DNA of 41,411 bases from Campylobacterales bacterium (GTDB lineage Bacteria > Campylobacterota > Campylobacteria > Campylobacterales > Nitratiruptoraceae). Below the pieces are notes generated by a model. It was not told where the DNA came from. It saw only the letters and a program-made list of their open reading frames with translations, and did not search any database. The stretch lies in contig JALVTF010000031.1 of NCBI GenBank assembly GCA_027024145.1, positions 1 to 41,411 of the forward strand, read 5' to 3'. Every line of letters begins with the position of its first letter. The first letter of the stretch is position 1. Of the stretch, positions 1 through 9,041 are shown piece by piece. A program made the position numbers and the translations under genes.

Positions 1-1723
1 CACGCAGCTGTTCGATATCCACGGGACTTGGCGCATTGGTGAGCAAGCATTGCGCTTTTTGGGTCTTTGGAAACGCGATGACGTCGCGAATATTGTCACG
101 TTTTGCCAAGAGCATCACCAAACGATCAAGACCGATGGCGAATCCTCCATGCGGTGGAGCGCCGTATTGCAAGGCATCGAGCAAGAATCCGAACTTCTCG
201 CGTGCTTCCTCGTCGCTGATGCCAAGGATTTCGAAGATTTTCTTTTGGATCTCGGGTTTATGGATCCTGATGCTGCCGCCGCCGAGCTCCACGCCGTTGA
301 GGACTATGTCGTACGCTTCGCTAGTCATCGCTTCCACATCTTCGGTATCGACGTTTTTGGGCATCGTGAAGGGGTGATGGAGCGCTTTGATTTTGACTTC
401 GCCCTCTTCGATCTCGAACATCGGAAAATCGACGATCCAGACGAACTCATAGCGCCCATGGTCGATGAGACCGAGCTTCTTGGCCACCTCGGTTCTGAGG
501 CGTCCCATATAGTCGAGCACCGTCTTTTTGGGTCCTGCGCCAAAAAAGATGAGATCACCTTCCTTGACACCAGTGCGCTCGATGAGGGCCGCTTTTTCCG
601 TATCGGAGAGGAATTTTACGATAGGTCCTTGGAGCTCGCCGTCGGCTTTGACTTTGACCCAGGCCAGCCCTTTCGCACCGAATTTCGCCACGAAGTTCGT
701 CAGCTCGTCGATATCCTTGCGGCTGAGCGCCTCTGCACCCCCTGGGACCGGCAGTGCTTTGATGCGGTTGAGATTTTTGTACTGGGCGATATCGCGAAAG
801 ACCTTGAGCTCCGTGTTTTCAAAAATATCGATCACATCTACGAGCTCGAGACCGTAGCGCAAATCCGGTTTATCGCTGCCGTACTTTTCCATCGCTTCAG
901 AATAGGGCATACGGCGAAAGGGAGGATGCACTTCGATACCTGCGGCCTCGAAGACAGATTTGATGAGACCCTCTGCGATCTCGATCACTTCATCTTCTGT
1001 GCAAAAGCTCATCTCCACATCTATCTGGGTAAATTCCGGCTGTCTGTCGGCGCGCAGGTCTTCGTCGCGAAAACATTTGGCGATCTGGAAGTAGCGATCA
1101 AATCCCGCCACCATCAAAAGCTGTTTGAAAAGCTGCGGCGATTGGGGCAGAGCGTAGAACTCTCCTGGATAGAGGCGACTCGGCACCAGATAGTCGCGCG
1201 CGCCTTCTGGCGTGGATTTTGTTAGAATCGGTGTTTCCACTTCCAAAAAGCCGTGCATATCGAGATAATTTCTCGCAGCGATAGCCACTTTGGAGCGAAG
1301 ATGAAATGTATCAAACGCCTCTTTAGTGCGAAGATCCAAATAACGGTATTTGAGGCGAATCTCTTCGTTGACGTTGCTGTCACCTATGATAAAAGGCAGC
1401 GGTGCGCTCTCGTTTTCGATGGTGAGCTCATCCACCACCACCTCGATGGTACCCGTTTTGAGTTTGGGATTTTCGAGACCTTCACCGCGTTTACGCACTT
1501 TGCCTTTGGCGATTAGCACATACTCGTCGCGCACGCGTGTAGCGACCTTGTGTGCCTCTTCGCTGTCAGTTGGGTCGCACACGAGCTGGACGATGCCCGT
1601 TTTATCACGCAGGTCTATAAAAATGACGCCGCCGTGGTCGCGGTAGCTGTTTGCCCATCCGCATACGATGACCTCTTGGCCTACGTCCTTTTCGCTGAGT
1701 TGTGTACAGTAGTGGGTTCGCAA
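1..1723 (-). CDS. aspS: Aspartyl-tRNA synthetase, 3' end cut by window edge
   Basis: Charges tRNA with aspartate in the cytoplasm. Reading the minus strand from a TTG at 1723 gives an open frame to the window edge (574 codons). It begins with an N-terminal OB-fold anticodon-binding region ([14 protein letters not shown], about residues 26-39). Near the edge is class II motif 3 ([12 protein letters not shown]) followed by DVIAFPKTQ, the usual end of bacterial AspRS, so only about the last ten codons should be missing. The length fits the bacterial type with the inserted GAD domain. The TTG is chosen because AAAGGATG lies just upstream; the nearby ATG at 1731 is out of frame and soon hits a stop. 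Family knowledge: Campylobacterota usually lack AsnRS, and their AspRS is non-discriminating and also makes Asp-tRNA(Asn) for GatCAB; that role is inferred here. Divergent from nadK. Confidence 0.95.
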   Translation of the reverse strand, partial: MRTHYCTQLSEKDVGQEVIVCGWANSYRDHGGVIFIDLRDKTGIVQLVCDPTDSEEAHKVATRVRDEYVLIAKGKVRKRGEGLENPKLKTGTIEVVVDELTIENESAPLPFIIGDSNVNEEIRLKYRYLDLRTKEAFDTFHLRSKVAIAARNYLDMHGFLEVETPILTKSTPEGARDYLVPSRLYPGEFYALPQSPQLFKQLLMVAGFDRYFQIAKCFRDEDLRADRQPEFTQIDVEMSFCTEDEVIEIAEGLIKSVFEAAGIEVHPPFRRMPYSEAMEKYGSDKPDLRYGLELVDVIDIFENTELKVFRDIAQYKNLNRIKALPVPGGAEALSRKDIDELTNFVAKFGAKGLAWVKVKADGELQGPIVKFLSDTEKAALIERTGVKEGDLIFFGAGPKKTVLDYMGRLRTEVAKKLGLIDHGRYEFVWIVDFPMFEIEEGEVKIKALHHPFTMPKNVDTEDVEAMTSEAYDIVLNGVELGGGSIRIHKPEIQKKIFEILGISDEEAREKFGFLLDALQYGAPPHGGFAIGLDRLVMLLAKRDNIRDVIAFPKTQKAQCLLTNAPSPVDIEQLR

Positions 1724-1751
1724 GCTCTCATCCTTTGAAAATTTTGGGCTT

Positions 1752-1757
1752 ATTATA
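1752..1757 (-). promoter_or_regulatory. Probable -10 box of aspS
   Basis: A perfect TATAAT on the minus strand lies 28 bases before the TTG start of aspS, leaving a short leader that carries the AAGGA ribosome site. No clear -35 box is visible, as is usual for the main sigma factor of Campylobacterota. Confidence 0.6.
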
Positions 1758-1793
1758 CAAAAATAAATCTTAGAGCCCCTCAAGGGAGTATGG

Positions 1794-1799
1794 TAAAAT
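1794..1799 (+). promoter_or_regulatory. Probable -10 box of nadK
   Basis: TAAAAT in an AT-rich stretch 21 bases before the nadK start, in the 97-base divergent gap with aspS. The match is imperfect, and the call rests on position. Confidence 0.4.
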
Positions 1800-1820
1800 A
1801 TACACAAAAAAAGAGAAGCC

Positions 1821-2663
1821 ATGAAGATAGCGTGTGCCGGAATTATCATAAAACCTGGTGGAAACGACCTGAAAGATATCTATACCGATATCGTCAAAGC
1901 CTTCGAAAAAGAGGGCATCAAAACCTATATCGACCGCTCCAGTGCAGAGATCATCGGTGAAAAGGGAGGCAAGAGTTTCGATGAGTTGTGTGCCACCTGC
2001 GACATTTTGGTCTCCGTGGGGGGTGATGGGACGCTTATTAGCGTCGCAAGGCGCAGCTACGCCTACCATCGTCCGGTACTGGGGATAAACGTGGGGACAT
2101 TGGGCTTTTTGACCGATGTCTATCCAGACGATATCGAGCAGTTTGTTAAAAAACTCAAAAAAGGCGAGTATCGCATCGATACGCGGATGATGATCGAGGT
2201 GTCGATTTTGGGCAAAAAAGAAAAGATAGTCGCATTCAACGATGTAGTCTTTACGAGACCCGCGGTATCGAAAATGATTCGCCTCGATGCCTTCATCGAA
2301 AATAATCTACTCAACAGCTACTACGGCGACGGACTCATCGTTTCCACTCCCACGGGATCGACGGCCTACAACCTCTCAGCCGGCGGTCCGGTGGTCTATC
2401 CCTTTACGGACGATTTCATTCTCACGCCCATCTGCCCGCACTCTTTGACACAGCGTCCTTTGGTACTGCCGGCGGATTTCGAGATCAAGGTGGTCACACA
2501 GAGCAAATCCGCACTCATCATCATAGACGGGCAGGATATGTACGAATTTACGCCAAAAGATATCGTCATGATCAAAAAGGCCGATATCGGAGCCAAACTG
2601 ATCCACCGCAAAGAGCGCAACTACTTCGACGTGCTGCGTGAAAAACTCAACTGGGGCAAATAG
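1821..2663 (+). CDS. nadK: NAD kinase
   Basis: ATP-dependent phosphorylation of NAD to NADP in the cytoplasm. The 280-residue length is typical. Diagnostic motifs are GGDGT at residues 67-71, whose Asp is catalytic, the following [10 protein letters not shown] segment, and the conserved second-domain stretch around [16 protein letters not shown]. The ATG at 1821 has an AGAGAAG ribosome site just upstream. The stop is followed directly by the TTG of recN, so the two are probably co-translated. The same nadK-recN pairing beside a divergent aspS is familiar from C. jejuni (recalled, not checked). Confidence 0.95.
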   Translation: MKIACAGIIIKPGGNDLKDIYTDIVKAFEKEGIKTYIDRSSAEIIGEKGGKSFDELCATCDILVSVGGDGTLISVARRSYAYHRPVLGINVGTLGFLTDVYPDDIEQFVKKLKKGEYRIDTRMMIEVSILGKKEKIVAFNDVVFTRPAVSKMIRLDAFIENNLLNSYYGDGLIVSTPTGSTAYNLSAGGPVVYPFTDDFILTPICPHSLTQRPLVLPADFEIKVVTQSKSALIIIDGQDMYEFTPKDIVMIKKADIGAKLIHRKERNYFDVLREKLNWGK

Positions 2664-4190
2664 TTGATAGAGCGGCTGTATTGTAAAGATTGTGTCAGTT
2701 TCGAAGAGGTCTCTTTGGAGTTTCGGCCGGGACTCGTGGTCTTTACAGGACCGAGCGGAGCCGGCAAAAGTGTGCTTTTGGGTGTGATTTTGGCGCTTTT
2801 TGGGTATAGAAGCGTCGAAGCGAAGCTCAGCGAGATCCTCATCGCCAAAAAGCTCGATTTGGATACTTACGGCATAGAAAGCGACGAGATCAACGTGCTG
2901 CGCGCTGTAAAAAAGGAGAAAGTACGCTACTTTTTGAATACGCAGGCACTTTCGAAACGTACTGTGCAAGAGATTTTCGGATCGTATGTGAGCTACCTGC
3001 ACCAAAAAGATCAAGATTTCTTCAAAAGCGAGCATATCCTACGGCGCATCGACGAAGCTATAGACGATCCATCCTATCAGAGTTTGCTGCAAGACTTCGC
3101 ACAAAAATTTCGCAACTACAACAAGCTCCAAAGAGAGCTTGAAGAATTAGAAGCAAAAGAGCGCAACGTCCAAGAACATAAGGAGTTTTTGGAGTTTGAA
3201 ATAGCCAAGATAGAAAAGATCGCTCCCAAAGAGGGTGAGTACGAAGAGCTCATGCAGATAAAAAAGGAGCTGTCGAAAAAAGAGAAAATTACCGAGGCTT
3301 TGGCACGTGCTGAAGGTATCTTCGAATATGAGGGCGCCGTAAGCGAAGCGCTGGAGCTCTTGGGGGAAGAGAGCGAAGCTTTCACTGCGGCGTTGCAGGA
3401 GCTCCAAGAGATTTTCGCCACCCATCGTGCACGCTTGGAGGAGCTGGAGTTTGTGGATATCGAAGAGATCTTGGCACGCATCGAGGAGCTTTCGAGCCTG
3501 CGCAGGAAGTATGGCTCGATAGAGCAGGCTCTCGAGGCACTCCAAAGCAAAAAAGAAGAACTCGCTCGACTCGAGAATCTGAGCTTCGAAAAAGAGAAAC
3601 TCCACAAGCGTCGCAGCGAACTGCATGCACAGGTGCTCGAACTTGCGGATCAAATATCCCAAAAGCGTAGGCAGTATGCTGCGAAACTTTTGCAGCAAAT
3701 CAATGAATATTTAGCCGCTCTCAAACTCCCCGAAGCCAAAATCCGCTTCTTTTCACAGGAACTGGGAATACAGGGAATCGATAGGGTGGAGGTGCAGCTT
3801 GGCGATGTGCCTTTTGCGAAGATCAGTTCGGGTGAGTACAACCGTCTGCGTCTTGCGTTTATGGCTGCCCTTGGCAATAAAGACCAGGATGGCGGTGTCT
3901 TGATCCTTGATGAGATCGATGCCAACATCAGCGGAGAGGAGTCGATGGCGGTGGCCAAGATTCTCAAACGGCTGGCTCGCTCGTATCAGATCTTTGCTAT
4001 CTCGCACCAGGCACAGCTGGCTTCACAAGCGGATCAGCACTTTTTGGTAACGAAAGAGCAGGGTAAGAGCAGTGTCAAAGAGCTGCATGATAATGAGCGC
4101 GTAGCCGAAATCGCACGCATTATCAGTGGCGAACATATCACCCAAGAGGCCAAAGAGTTCGCAAAGAAACTTCTCAAGGAGCAGAGTTGA
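2664..4190 (+). CDS. recN: DNA repair ATPase RecN
   Basis: SMC-like ATPase acting in recombinational repair of double-strand breaks. Walker A GPSGAGKS is at residues 29-36, an ABC signature-like SSGE at about 388-391, and Walker B LILDEID at 413-419. Between them, about residues 130-350, lies a Glu/Lys/Leu-rich coiled-coil region. At 508 residues it is shorter than the roughly 550 of E. coli RecN, mainly through a shorter coiled coil, which is common in Campylobacterota. The start is a TTG directly after the nadK stop; no better in-frame ATG precedes the conserved N-terminus (IERLYCKDCVSFEEVSLEF). The 3' end overlaps tatD by 4 bases. Confidence 0.93.
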   Translation: MIERLYCKDCVSFEEVSLEFRPGLVVFTGPSGAGKSVLLGVILALFGYRSVEAKLSEILIAKKLDLDTYGIESDEINVLRAVKKEKVRYFLNTQALSKRTVQEIFGSYVSYLHQKDQDFFKSEHILRRIDEAIDDPSYQSLLQDFAQKFRNYNKLQRELEELEAKERNVQEHKEFLEFEIAKIEKIAPKEGEYEELMQIKKELSKKEKITEALARAEGIFEYEGAVSEALELLGEESEAFTAALQELQEIFATHRARLEELEFVDIEEILARIEELSSLRRKYGSIEQALEALQSKKEELARLENLSFEKEKLHKRRSELHAQVLELADQISQKRRQYAAKLLQQINEYLAALKLPEAKIRFFSQELGIQGIDRVEVQLGDVPFAKISSGEYNRLRLAFMAALGNKDQDGGVLILDEIDANISGEESMAVAKILKRLARSYQIFAISHQAQLASQADQHFLVTKEQGKSSVKELHDNERVAEIARIISGEHITQEAKEFAKKLLKEQS

Positions 4191-4957
4191 TTGTCGATAC
4201 ACATACGCATCTGGACCATCCTAAATTTTATGAAGATGTAGACGAGGTCATCGTGCGAGCGAAGCATGCTGGCGTAGAGCGCTTCATCATTCCAGGTGCA
4301 GATCCTAAGGATTTGCCAAGAGCCGTGGAACTTGCCCAAAAATATCCTGAGGTTTTCTTCGCCGTGGGCGTCCATCCGTATGATATTAATGCATATGAAA
4401 AACGATTTTTAGAAGAATACATCACACATCCCAAATGTGTGGCGGTAGGGGAGTGTGGACTTGATTACTACCGCCTCCCAAAAGATGATACGCAAAAAGA
4501 GGAGATAAAAAAGCGCCAAAAAGAGGTGTTTTTGGATCAAATCGCTTTAGCCAAAGAGTATGACAAGCCTCTCATCGTCCATATTCGCGAGGCCAGTGGC
4601 GACGCATATGAGATTCTTCGTTCAAATGCTCCCGAGCGTGGCGGAGTGTTGCACTGCTTCAATGCAAGTCCTATCCTTTTAAACCTTAAAGATCGCTTCT
4701 ATTACGGCATCGGAGGAGTGCTAACCTTTAAAAACGCTAAAAAACTTGTCGAAATCTTGCCGCACATACCGCTCAATCGGATACTCATCGAAACGGACGC
4801 CCCCTATTTGACCCCCGAACCCTATCGCGGCAAAAGAAACGAGCCTGCCTACACTCTCTACGTGGTTCGCAAGATTGCCGAACTTTTAAATAAGAGCCCA
4901 GAGGAGATAGAGGCACAAACTACTCGCAACGCTAAAGAATTGTTTGGACTCCAATAG
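4187..4957 (+). CDS. tatD: TatD-family metal-dependent hydrolase (DNase)
   Basis: Member of the TatD amidohydrolase family, TIM-barrel metal enzymes with 3'-5' exonuclease or DNase activity. The metal ligands HTH lie at residues 6-8 (DTHTHLDH), GECGLDYYR at 88-96 carries the conserved Glu, and ETDAPYLTPEP lies towards the C-terminus. The 256-residue length is normal. It starts with TTG inside the recN stop (TTGA overlap), implying translational coupling. The N-terminus begins right at the metal motif, so an earlier start is not needed. Confidence 0.92.
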   Translation: MIVDTHTHLDHPKFYEDVDEVIVRAKHAGVERFIIPGADPKDLPRAVELAQKYPEVFFAVGVHPYDINAYEKRFLEEYITHPKCVAVGECGLDYYRLPKDDTQKEEIKKRQKEVFLDQIALAKEYDKPLIVHIREASGDAYEILRSNAPERGGVLHCFNASPILLNLKDRFYYGIGGVLTFKNAKKLVEILPHIPLNRILIETDAPYLTPEPYRGKRNEPAYTLYVVRKIAELLNKSPEEIEAQTTRNAKELFGLQ

Positions 4958-4959
4958 GG

Positions 4960-4965
4960 TATAAT
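4960..4965 (+). promoter_or_regulatory. Probable -10 box before mltD-like gene
   Basis: A perfect TATAAT begins 3 bases after the tatD stop and 31 bases before the next ATG, which has a strong AAAGGAG ribosome site. This suggests a new transcript for the envelope gene run starting at 4996. Confidence 0.6.
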
Positions 4966-4995
4966 AATAAGATTTTATCCCCTAAAAGGAGCTCA

Positions 4996-6228
4996 ATGCG
5001 AGTAGTTGTGCTATTGTTGTTGATAGCCAATCTCATGTTTGGTGCTTACAGCGTGGATAGCGACTATCGGGTAGAGGAACATATCGTCTCCAGCCTCGAT
5101 CTCCCCGAATCTTTTGTGCAAACGAAGCGCTTCAAGAGATTTGCTAAAAAGTACGATATCTACAAAAAGATCCACCTCTTCGATCCCAAGGACGTCCAGA
5201 CCTATTTTATCCCCGATTTGGTGCGTATCATCGACGCCCAAAACGTACCGGACGTCTTTTTGTATATGGCCATGGCGGAGTCGCGTTTCGCCACGCATGC
5301 GCGCTCCAATAAAAGAGCCGTGGGCATTTGGCAGTTTCTGCCCGAAACGGCGAAACGATTCGGACTTCGTATCGACCGCTACGTGGATGAAAGACGCGAC
5401 CCGTACAAATCCACCAACGCGGCTATCCGCTACCTCAAATATCTGCACAAGATGTTCGGCAAATGGTACTTGGCTGCACTTGCATACAATGCCGGTCCCG
5501 GTGCCGTCAAAAAGGCGATACGAAGGGCGGGTACGGACGATGTGTTCGTGCTGCTCGATCCCAAAAAGCGCTATTTGCCAAAAGAGAGCAGGTTCTATCT
5601 CTATAAGATCGTCATGCTCGCTCTCATGGCGAACAACAGCGACTATCTCGTCAGCCGCGATCTGGGCTATATCATGACGCGGGGCGACGCCTACGACATC
5701 ATGCCCGTGGAGGTGCACGGCGGCGAGTATCTGGGCAATATCGCACGAGCCATCAACGTGCGCTACAGCTTTTTAAAAAAGCTCAATCCCCATCTTCGAA
5801 AAGCCATCACGCCTCCGTATGCATCCAAGTATTCCATCTACATTCCGCGTCTGAAATATTTCGCTTTTGCCAAACACTATAAACCACAGCCTTTTCGTGG
5901 TGTCGTGACACATACGGTGCGCAAGGGCGAGAGCCTCTATCTTTTGGCACGGCGCTACGGCGTGGGTGTGAAAACCATCATGCGCTACAACTCTTTGCAC
6001 ACTTCGCGCCTGCGTATAGGACAAAAGTTGATGATTCCTCTGCGAGCCTCTGAACAAGCGACCAAAGTGGCACGAAGAGGCAAAACGCATGTCTATCATG
6101 TCAAAAAAGGTGACACACTCTACGCCATCGCGAAGCGTTTCGGTGTGGATACTAAAAAACTGCGCGCATGGAACGATAAAAAGAGTGACATGCTAAAAAT
6201 CGGAGAGAGAATTGTTGTCCTACAGTAA
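4996..6228 (+). CDS. mltD: Membrane-bound lytic murein transglycosylase D-like, with two LysM domains
   Basis: Periplasmic enzyme that cleaves the glycan strands of peptidoglycan. A signal peptide (about residues 1-17, VVVLLLLIANLMFGA) is followed by a family 1 SLT domain. The catalytic Glu is E95 in MAMAESRFATHARS, followed by AVGIWQFLPETAKRFGL and the LAYNAGPGAV motif. Two LysM glycan-binding domains follow, beginning near HTVRKGESLY (about 306) and YHVKKGDTLY (about 367). The 410-residue length and domain order match MltD-type proteins, but there is no obvious lipobox. It overlaps the rlpA-like gene, whose product also attacks glycan strands, so the pair probably acts together in wall remodelling or division. 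Confidence 0.9.
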   Translation: MRVVVLLLLIANLMFGAYSVDSDYRVEEHIVSSLDLPESFVQTKRFKRFAKKYDIYKKIHLFDPKDVQTYFIPDLVRIIDAQNVPDVFLYMAMAESRFATHARSNKRAVGIWQFLPETAKRFGLRIDRYVDERRDPYKSTNAAIRYLKYLHKMFGKWYLAALAYNAGPGAVKKAIRRAGTDDVFVLLDPKKRYLPKESRFYLYKIVMLALMANNSDYLVSRDLGYIMTRGDAYDIMPVEVHGGEYLGNIARAINVRYSFLKKLNPHLRKAITPPYASKYSIYIPRLKYFAFAKHYKPQPFRGVVTHTVRKGESLYLLARRYGVGVKTIMRYNSLHTSRLRIGQKLMIPLRASEQATKVARRGKTHVYHVKKGDTLYAIAKRFGVDTKKLRAWNDKKSDMLKIGERIVVLQ

Positions 6229-7030
6229 ATTTGCCACAGTGGCGCTCGCGGCCCTCCTTTTTTGGGGCTGTTCGAGCAAAAACGAAGTACCGTATATACC
6301 TGCAAAACCGGCTCATCAGAGCTACGGCACACCTAAAGGCGGTGCGCGCATCCACAAAGCCACGATGCGCCCCTACACGGTCAACGGCGTGACATACTAT
6401 CCCACCGTCGTGGCGGTAGGCTGGAAGCAGCGAGGGATTGCGAGCTGGTACGGTCCCAATTTCCATGGCCACCAGACCAGCAACGGTGAGATATACAATA
6501 TGTACGAATACACCGCCGCCCACAAGACACTGCCCATGAACACCATGGTCAAAGTCACCAATCTGCGCAACGGCCGTTCTACGATCGTGCGCATCAACGA
6601 CAGGGGACCCTTCGTTTCAAACCGCATCATAGATCTCTCCTACGCCGCGGCGAAGGATCTGGGAATGATAGGCACGGGGACTGCACCGGTGGAGCTCGAA
6701 GTGGTGGGATTCGATTCGCATATTCAAAACGTCGCCGGCAAAACTCCGTCACAACGACCGGCTCCAAGTGTTACCCAAGCTCCCGTCCAGGAGGTGGTGC
6801 TCAGCGATTTTGCCGTGCAGATCGGCTCGTTTCGCCGCAAACGCGGTGCACAGATAACCAAAGAGCGCAACGCTCTCGTGGATGGCCGTTATAAAGCGAT
6901 AGTCAAAGAGTTTATCGTGGACGGTGCGCCGCTGTATCGCGTGTGGCTTACAGGATTTCGCAGCGAAGCCGAAGCGCGTGACTTTATAGCCCAGGGGCGC
7001 TATCCCGGCGCCTTCGTAGTAAGGAACTGA
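6212..7030 (+). CDS. rlpA: RlpA-like septal lytic transglycosylase lipoprotein with SPOR domain
   Basis: Envelope protein with a double-psi beta-barrel (about residues 72-150: GIASWYGPNFHGHQTSNGE ... INDRGPF) and a C-terminal SPOR domain (about 198-272, FAVQIGSF) that in the family binds denuded septal glycan. The N-terminus has a hydrophobic stretch ending in FWGC, with Cys at residue 20, so it is probably a lipoprotein, although Trp at -2 is unusual for a lipobox. The start is TTG at 6212 or 6215, inside the end of the mltD-like gene, with GGAGAG upstream. RlpA in some bacteria cleaves naked glycan strands; in others it is only structural. Confidence 0.9.
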   Translation: MLSYSKFATVALAALLFWGCSSKNEVPYIPAKPAHQSYGTPKGGARIHKATMRPYTVNGVTYYPTVVAVGWKQRGIASWYGPNFHGHQTSNGEIYNMYEYTAAHKTLPMNTMVKVTNLRNGRSTIVRINDRGPFVSNRIIDLSYAAAKDLGMIGTGTAPVELEVVGFDSHIQNVAGKTPSQRPAPSVTQAPVQEVVLSDFAVQIGSFRRKRGAQITKERNALVDGRYKAIVKEFIVDGAPLYRVWLTGFRSEAEARDFIAQGRYPGAFVVRN

Positions 7031-7031
7031 A

Positions 7032-7601
7032 ATGGTGCAAAAATCGCGCACGACCAAAGAGACCTCGATCCAGGTAGCATTCGCACCCTACGGGAGTGGC
7101 AAAGCCAAGATCGATACAGGCATAGGATTTTTCGATCATATGCTCGAGAGTTTTGCGAAACACGGCGGATTCGACCTGGAGGTGCATTGCAAAGGCGATT
7201 TGCATATCGATCAACACCATAGCGTGGAGGATGTGGGGATCGTACTGGGTGAGGCGTTTCATGAAGCCATTTTTCCCGTCCAAAACGTCGAACGTTTCGG
7301 TGATAGTGTGGTGGTGATGGATGAGACGGCTATAAGCTGTGCTCTGGATCTTTCCAATCGTCCCTACCTCGTCTACGAAGTTCTTTTGGAAGGCAAAATA
7401 GGCGATTTCGACGCCGAGCTTGTCGAAGAGTTCATGCGCGCTTTCGTATTCAATGCCAAAATCACCTGCCATCTGATACAACTGCGGGGCAAAAACAGAC
7501 ACCACATCGCCGAAGCCACTTTCAAGGCGCTGGCCGTAGCTCTCAAACGTGCCTTGCGACGTACCACAAGCGGCGTGCCGAGTACCAAAGGGGTGCTGTG
7601 A
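7032..7601 (+). CDS. hisB: Imidazoleglycerol-phosphate dehydratase
   Basis: Histidine biosynthesis: dehydrates imidazole glycerol phosphate to imidazole acetol phosphate. Mn2+-binding motifs are FFDHMLESFAKHGGFD and HIDQHHSVEDVGI in the first half and RHHIAEATFKALAVAL in the second, the duplicated layout of the family. It has 189 residues, monofunctional, without the phosphatase domain of the E. coli fusion. The ATG lies 1 base after the rlpA-like stop, and the 3' end overlaps kdsC by 4 bases. No other his gene is present in the window; the gene sits inside an envelope-biogenesis run. Confidence 0.96.
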   Translation: MVQKSRTTKETSIQVAFAPYGSGKAKIDTGIGFFDHMLESFAKHGGFDLEVHCKGDLHIDQHHSVEDVGIVLGEAFHEAIFPVQNVERFGDSVVVMDETAISCALDLSNRPYLVYEVLLEGKIGDFDAELVEEFMRAFVFNAKITCHLIQLRGKNRHHIAEATFKALAVALKRALRRTTSGVPSTKGVL

Positions 7602-8098
7602 TAGAGCTTTTGGTTTTGGATGTGGACGGATGCATGACCGATGGTAGCATCACCTATACCAACTCTGAAGACGAGCTCAAAAGCTTCAACGTCAAGGATG
7701 GTTTCGCGCTGGTGCAGTGGAAGCGTCTGGGCAAGAAACTCGCCATCATCACCGGCAGAGAATCAAAAATTGTCGCTATCCGTGCATTGGAGTTGGGAGT
7801 CGACTATCTTGAGCAAAATGTCAAAAGAAAAGAGGAGCGTCTGCGTGCCATCTGCGAAGAGATCGGTATCGGTCTGCACCAGGTAGCCGCTATCGGAGAC
7901 GATCTCAACGACTACAGACTTTTGCAAAGTGTCGGCATCTCGTTCGCGCCTGCCGATGCGTATGAGCTCATCAAAGAGAGTGTGGATGTGCTCCTTACGC
8001 GCCCTGGCGGCAAAGGAGCCGTGCGTGAGATGGTGGAGACGCTTCTCAAACGTGAAGGACTTTTCGAAGAGTATCTCGCTTTTTGGACGCAAATGTGA
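7598..8098 (+). CDS. kdsC: KDO-8-phosphate phosphatase (HAD family)
   Basis: Removes phosphate from 3-deoxy-D-manno-octulosonate 8-phosphate, giving KDO for the lipopolysaccharide inner core. HAD motif I is DVDGCMTDG (D8 and D10), the Thr/Ser motif is IITGRES, and the metal-binding motif is IGDDLNDY. The 166-residue, cap-less form matches KdsC tetramers. It starts with GTG overlapping the hisB stop (GTGA). The following genes lptC and lptA belong to LPS transport, which supports the LPS role; the order kdsC-lptC-lptA is conserved widely in Gram-negative bacteria. Confidence 0.93.
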   Translation: MIELLVLDVDGCMTDGSITYTNSEDELKSFNVKDGFALVQWKRLGKKLAIITGRESKIVAIRALELGVDYLEQNVKRKEERLRAICEEIGIGLHQVAAIGDDLNDYRLLQSVGISFAPADAYELIKESVDVLLTRPGGKGAVREMVETLLKREGLFEEYLAFWTQM

Positions 8099-8586
8099 GA
8101 ATCTTTTGGATTTTTGGAGCGCTTGCAAGTTTTATAGTTGTATGGATAGTGCTATTTAAGCCTTTCAATGTCCAAAAAATGCCAAAATCGCAAACCGAGG
8201 CAACCTTCAAGAATTTTCGCTACTATGAACTGACTCCCCAAAAAGTGCGCATCTTCGTGCAAGGAGATGTAGCCGTCAAAACTACGAACGGCCTCACGAT
8301 ACAAAATTTTCGCATGCTGCAAAATGGTGACACGCTCGAAGCGAAAAAAGGAGTCTATACACAAAACGCGATTCATCTTTTTGACGATATCCTCTACCGC
8401 CATGATGAATACAACCTCACCACCCAAAGAGCCTGGTACGACAGTGTAAATGAGATTTTACACATCACGACACCATTTACCATCACCGCGAAGCGCATGC
8501 AAGCTATGGCGCAAAAAGGCGTTCTTTATAGAAAATTGGGTACAATGAAAGCCCAAAGAGTACAAGCGACTATCGAAGAAGAGTGA
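8095..8586 (+). CDS. lptC: LPS export protein LptC-like
   Basis: Probable single-span inner-membrane component of the Lpt bridge that passes LPS from LptBFG to LptA. One N-terminal membrane helix (IFWIFGALASFIVVWIVLF) is followed by a periplasmic beta-rich region of about 135 residues. Sequence similarity within the family is low, and the call leans on size, topology and position between kdsC and lptA. The frame is open from a TTG at 8083, but GTG at 8095 overlapping the kdsC stop (GTGA) is the more likely start and repeats the coupling seen at hisB-kdsC. Confidence 0.82.
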   Translation: MRIFWIFGALASFIVVWIVLFKPFNVQKMPKSQTEATFKNFRYYELTPQKVRIFVQGDVAVKTTNGLTIQNFRMLQNGDTLEAKKGVYTQNAIHLFDDILYRHDEYNLTTQRAWYDSVNEILHITTPFTITAKRMQAMAQKGVLYRKLGTMKAQRVQATIEEE

Positions 8587-9041
8587 GTATGAAAAAAATC
8601 CTGTTTTTGTGTATGGCGACGCTCCTTTTTGCATCGAAGATGCAGATCACTTCACAGCGATTTGTGGGTGATCAGAAAAAACTTCTCTCCAAATTTATCG
8701 GCAACGTGGTGGTCACGCGTCTCAAAGATCGCCTCACGGCAGAGGAAGTGGATGTCTACTTCGATGCGAATAAAAAGCCCCAAAAAATAGTCTCTATCGG
8801 TAATGTACACTTTACTCTCTATGACAAAAATAACAAATACTACAAGGGCCAAAGCGACAAAGTGACCTATTTTCCCAAGAAGAAGTTCTACATTTTCGAA
8901 GGGCATGTACATATCACGCAATACCCTGACAATAAGCAGATTTTTGGACAGAAGATGCGCCTGGATCTGGTGCATTCCCATGTGGAAGTGGAAGGTGCTA
9001 GCAAAAAACCTGTGAAAATGATATTTGATATCCAAGAATGA
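8583..9041 (+). CDS. lptA: LPS transport periplasmic protein LptA
   Basis: Periplasmic bridge protein that carries LPS to the outer-membrane LptDE complex. The N-terminal signal peptide is KKILFLCMATLLFASK. The following OstA-type beta-jellyroll includes typical pieces such as LTAEEVDVYFD, NKKPQKIVSIGNV and GQSDKVTYFPKKK. About 150 residues, slightly shorter than E. coli LptA. The start is GTG at 8583 (overlapping the lptC stop) or, more likely, ATG at 8589, two codons later. The 3' end overlaps engB by 4 bases. Confidence 0.88.
   Translation: MSMKKILFLCMATLLFASKMQITSQRFVGDQKKLLSKFIGNVVVTRLKDRLTAEEVDVYFDANKKPQKIVSIGNVHFTLYDKNNKYYKGQSDKVTYFPKKKFYIFEGHVHITQYPDNKQIFGQKMRLDLVHSHVEVEGASKKPVKMIFDIQE

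Noticed and set aside
50-1225. Long plus-strand open frame (391 codons)
   Set aside because: It lies antisense to aspS, whose minus-strand reading has clear synthetase motifs; the plus frame product has no recognisable domain.
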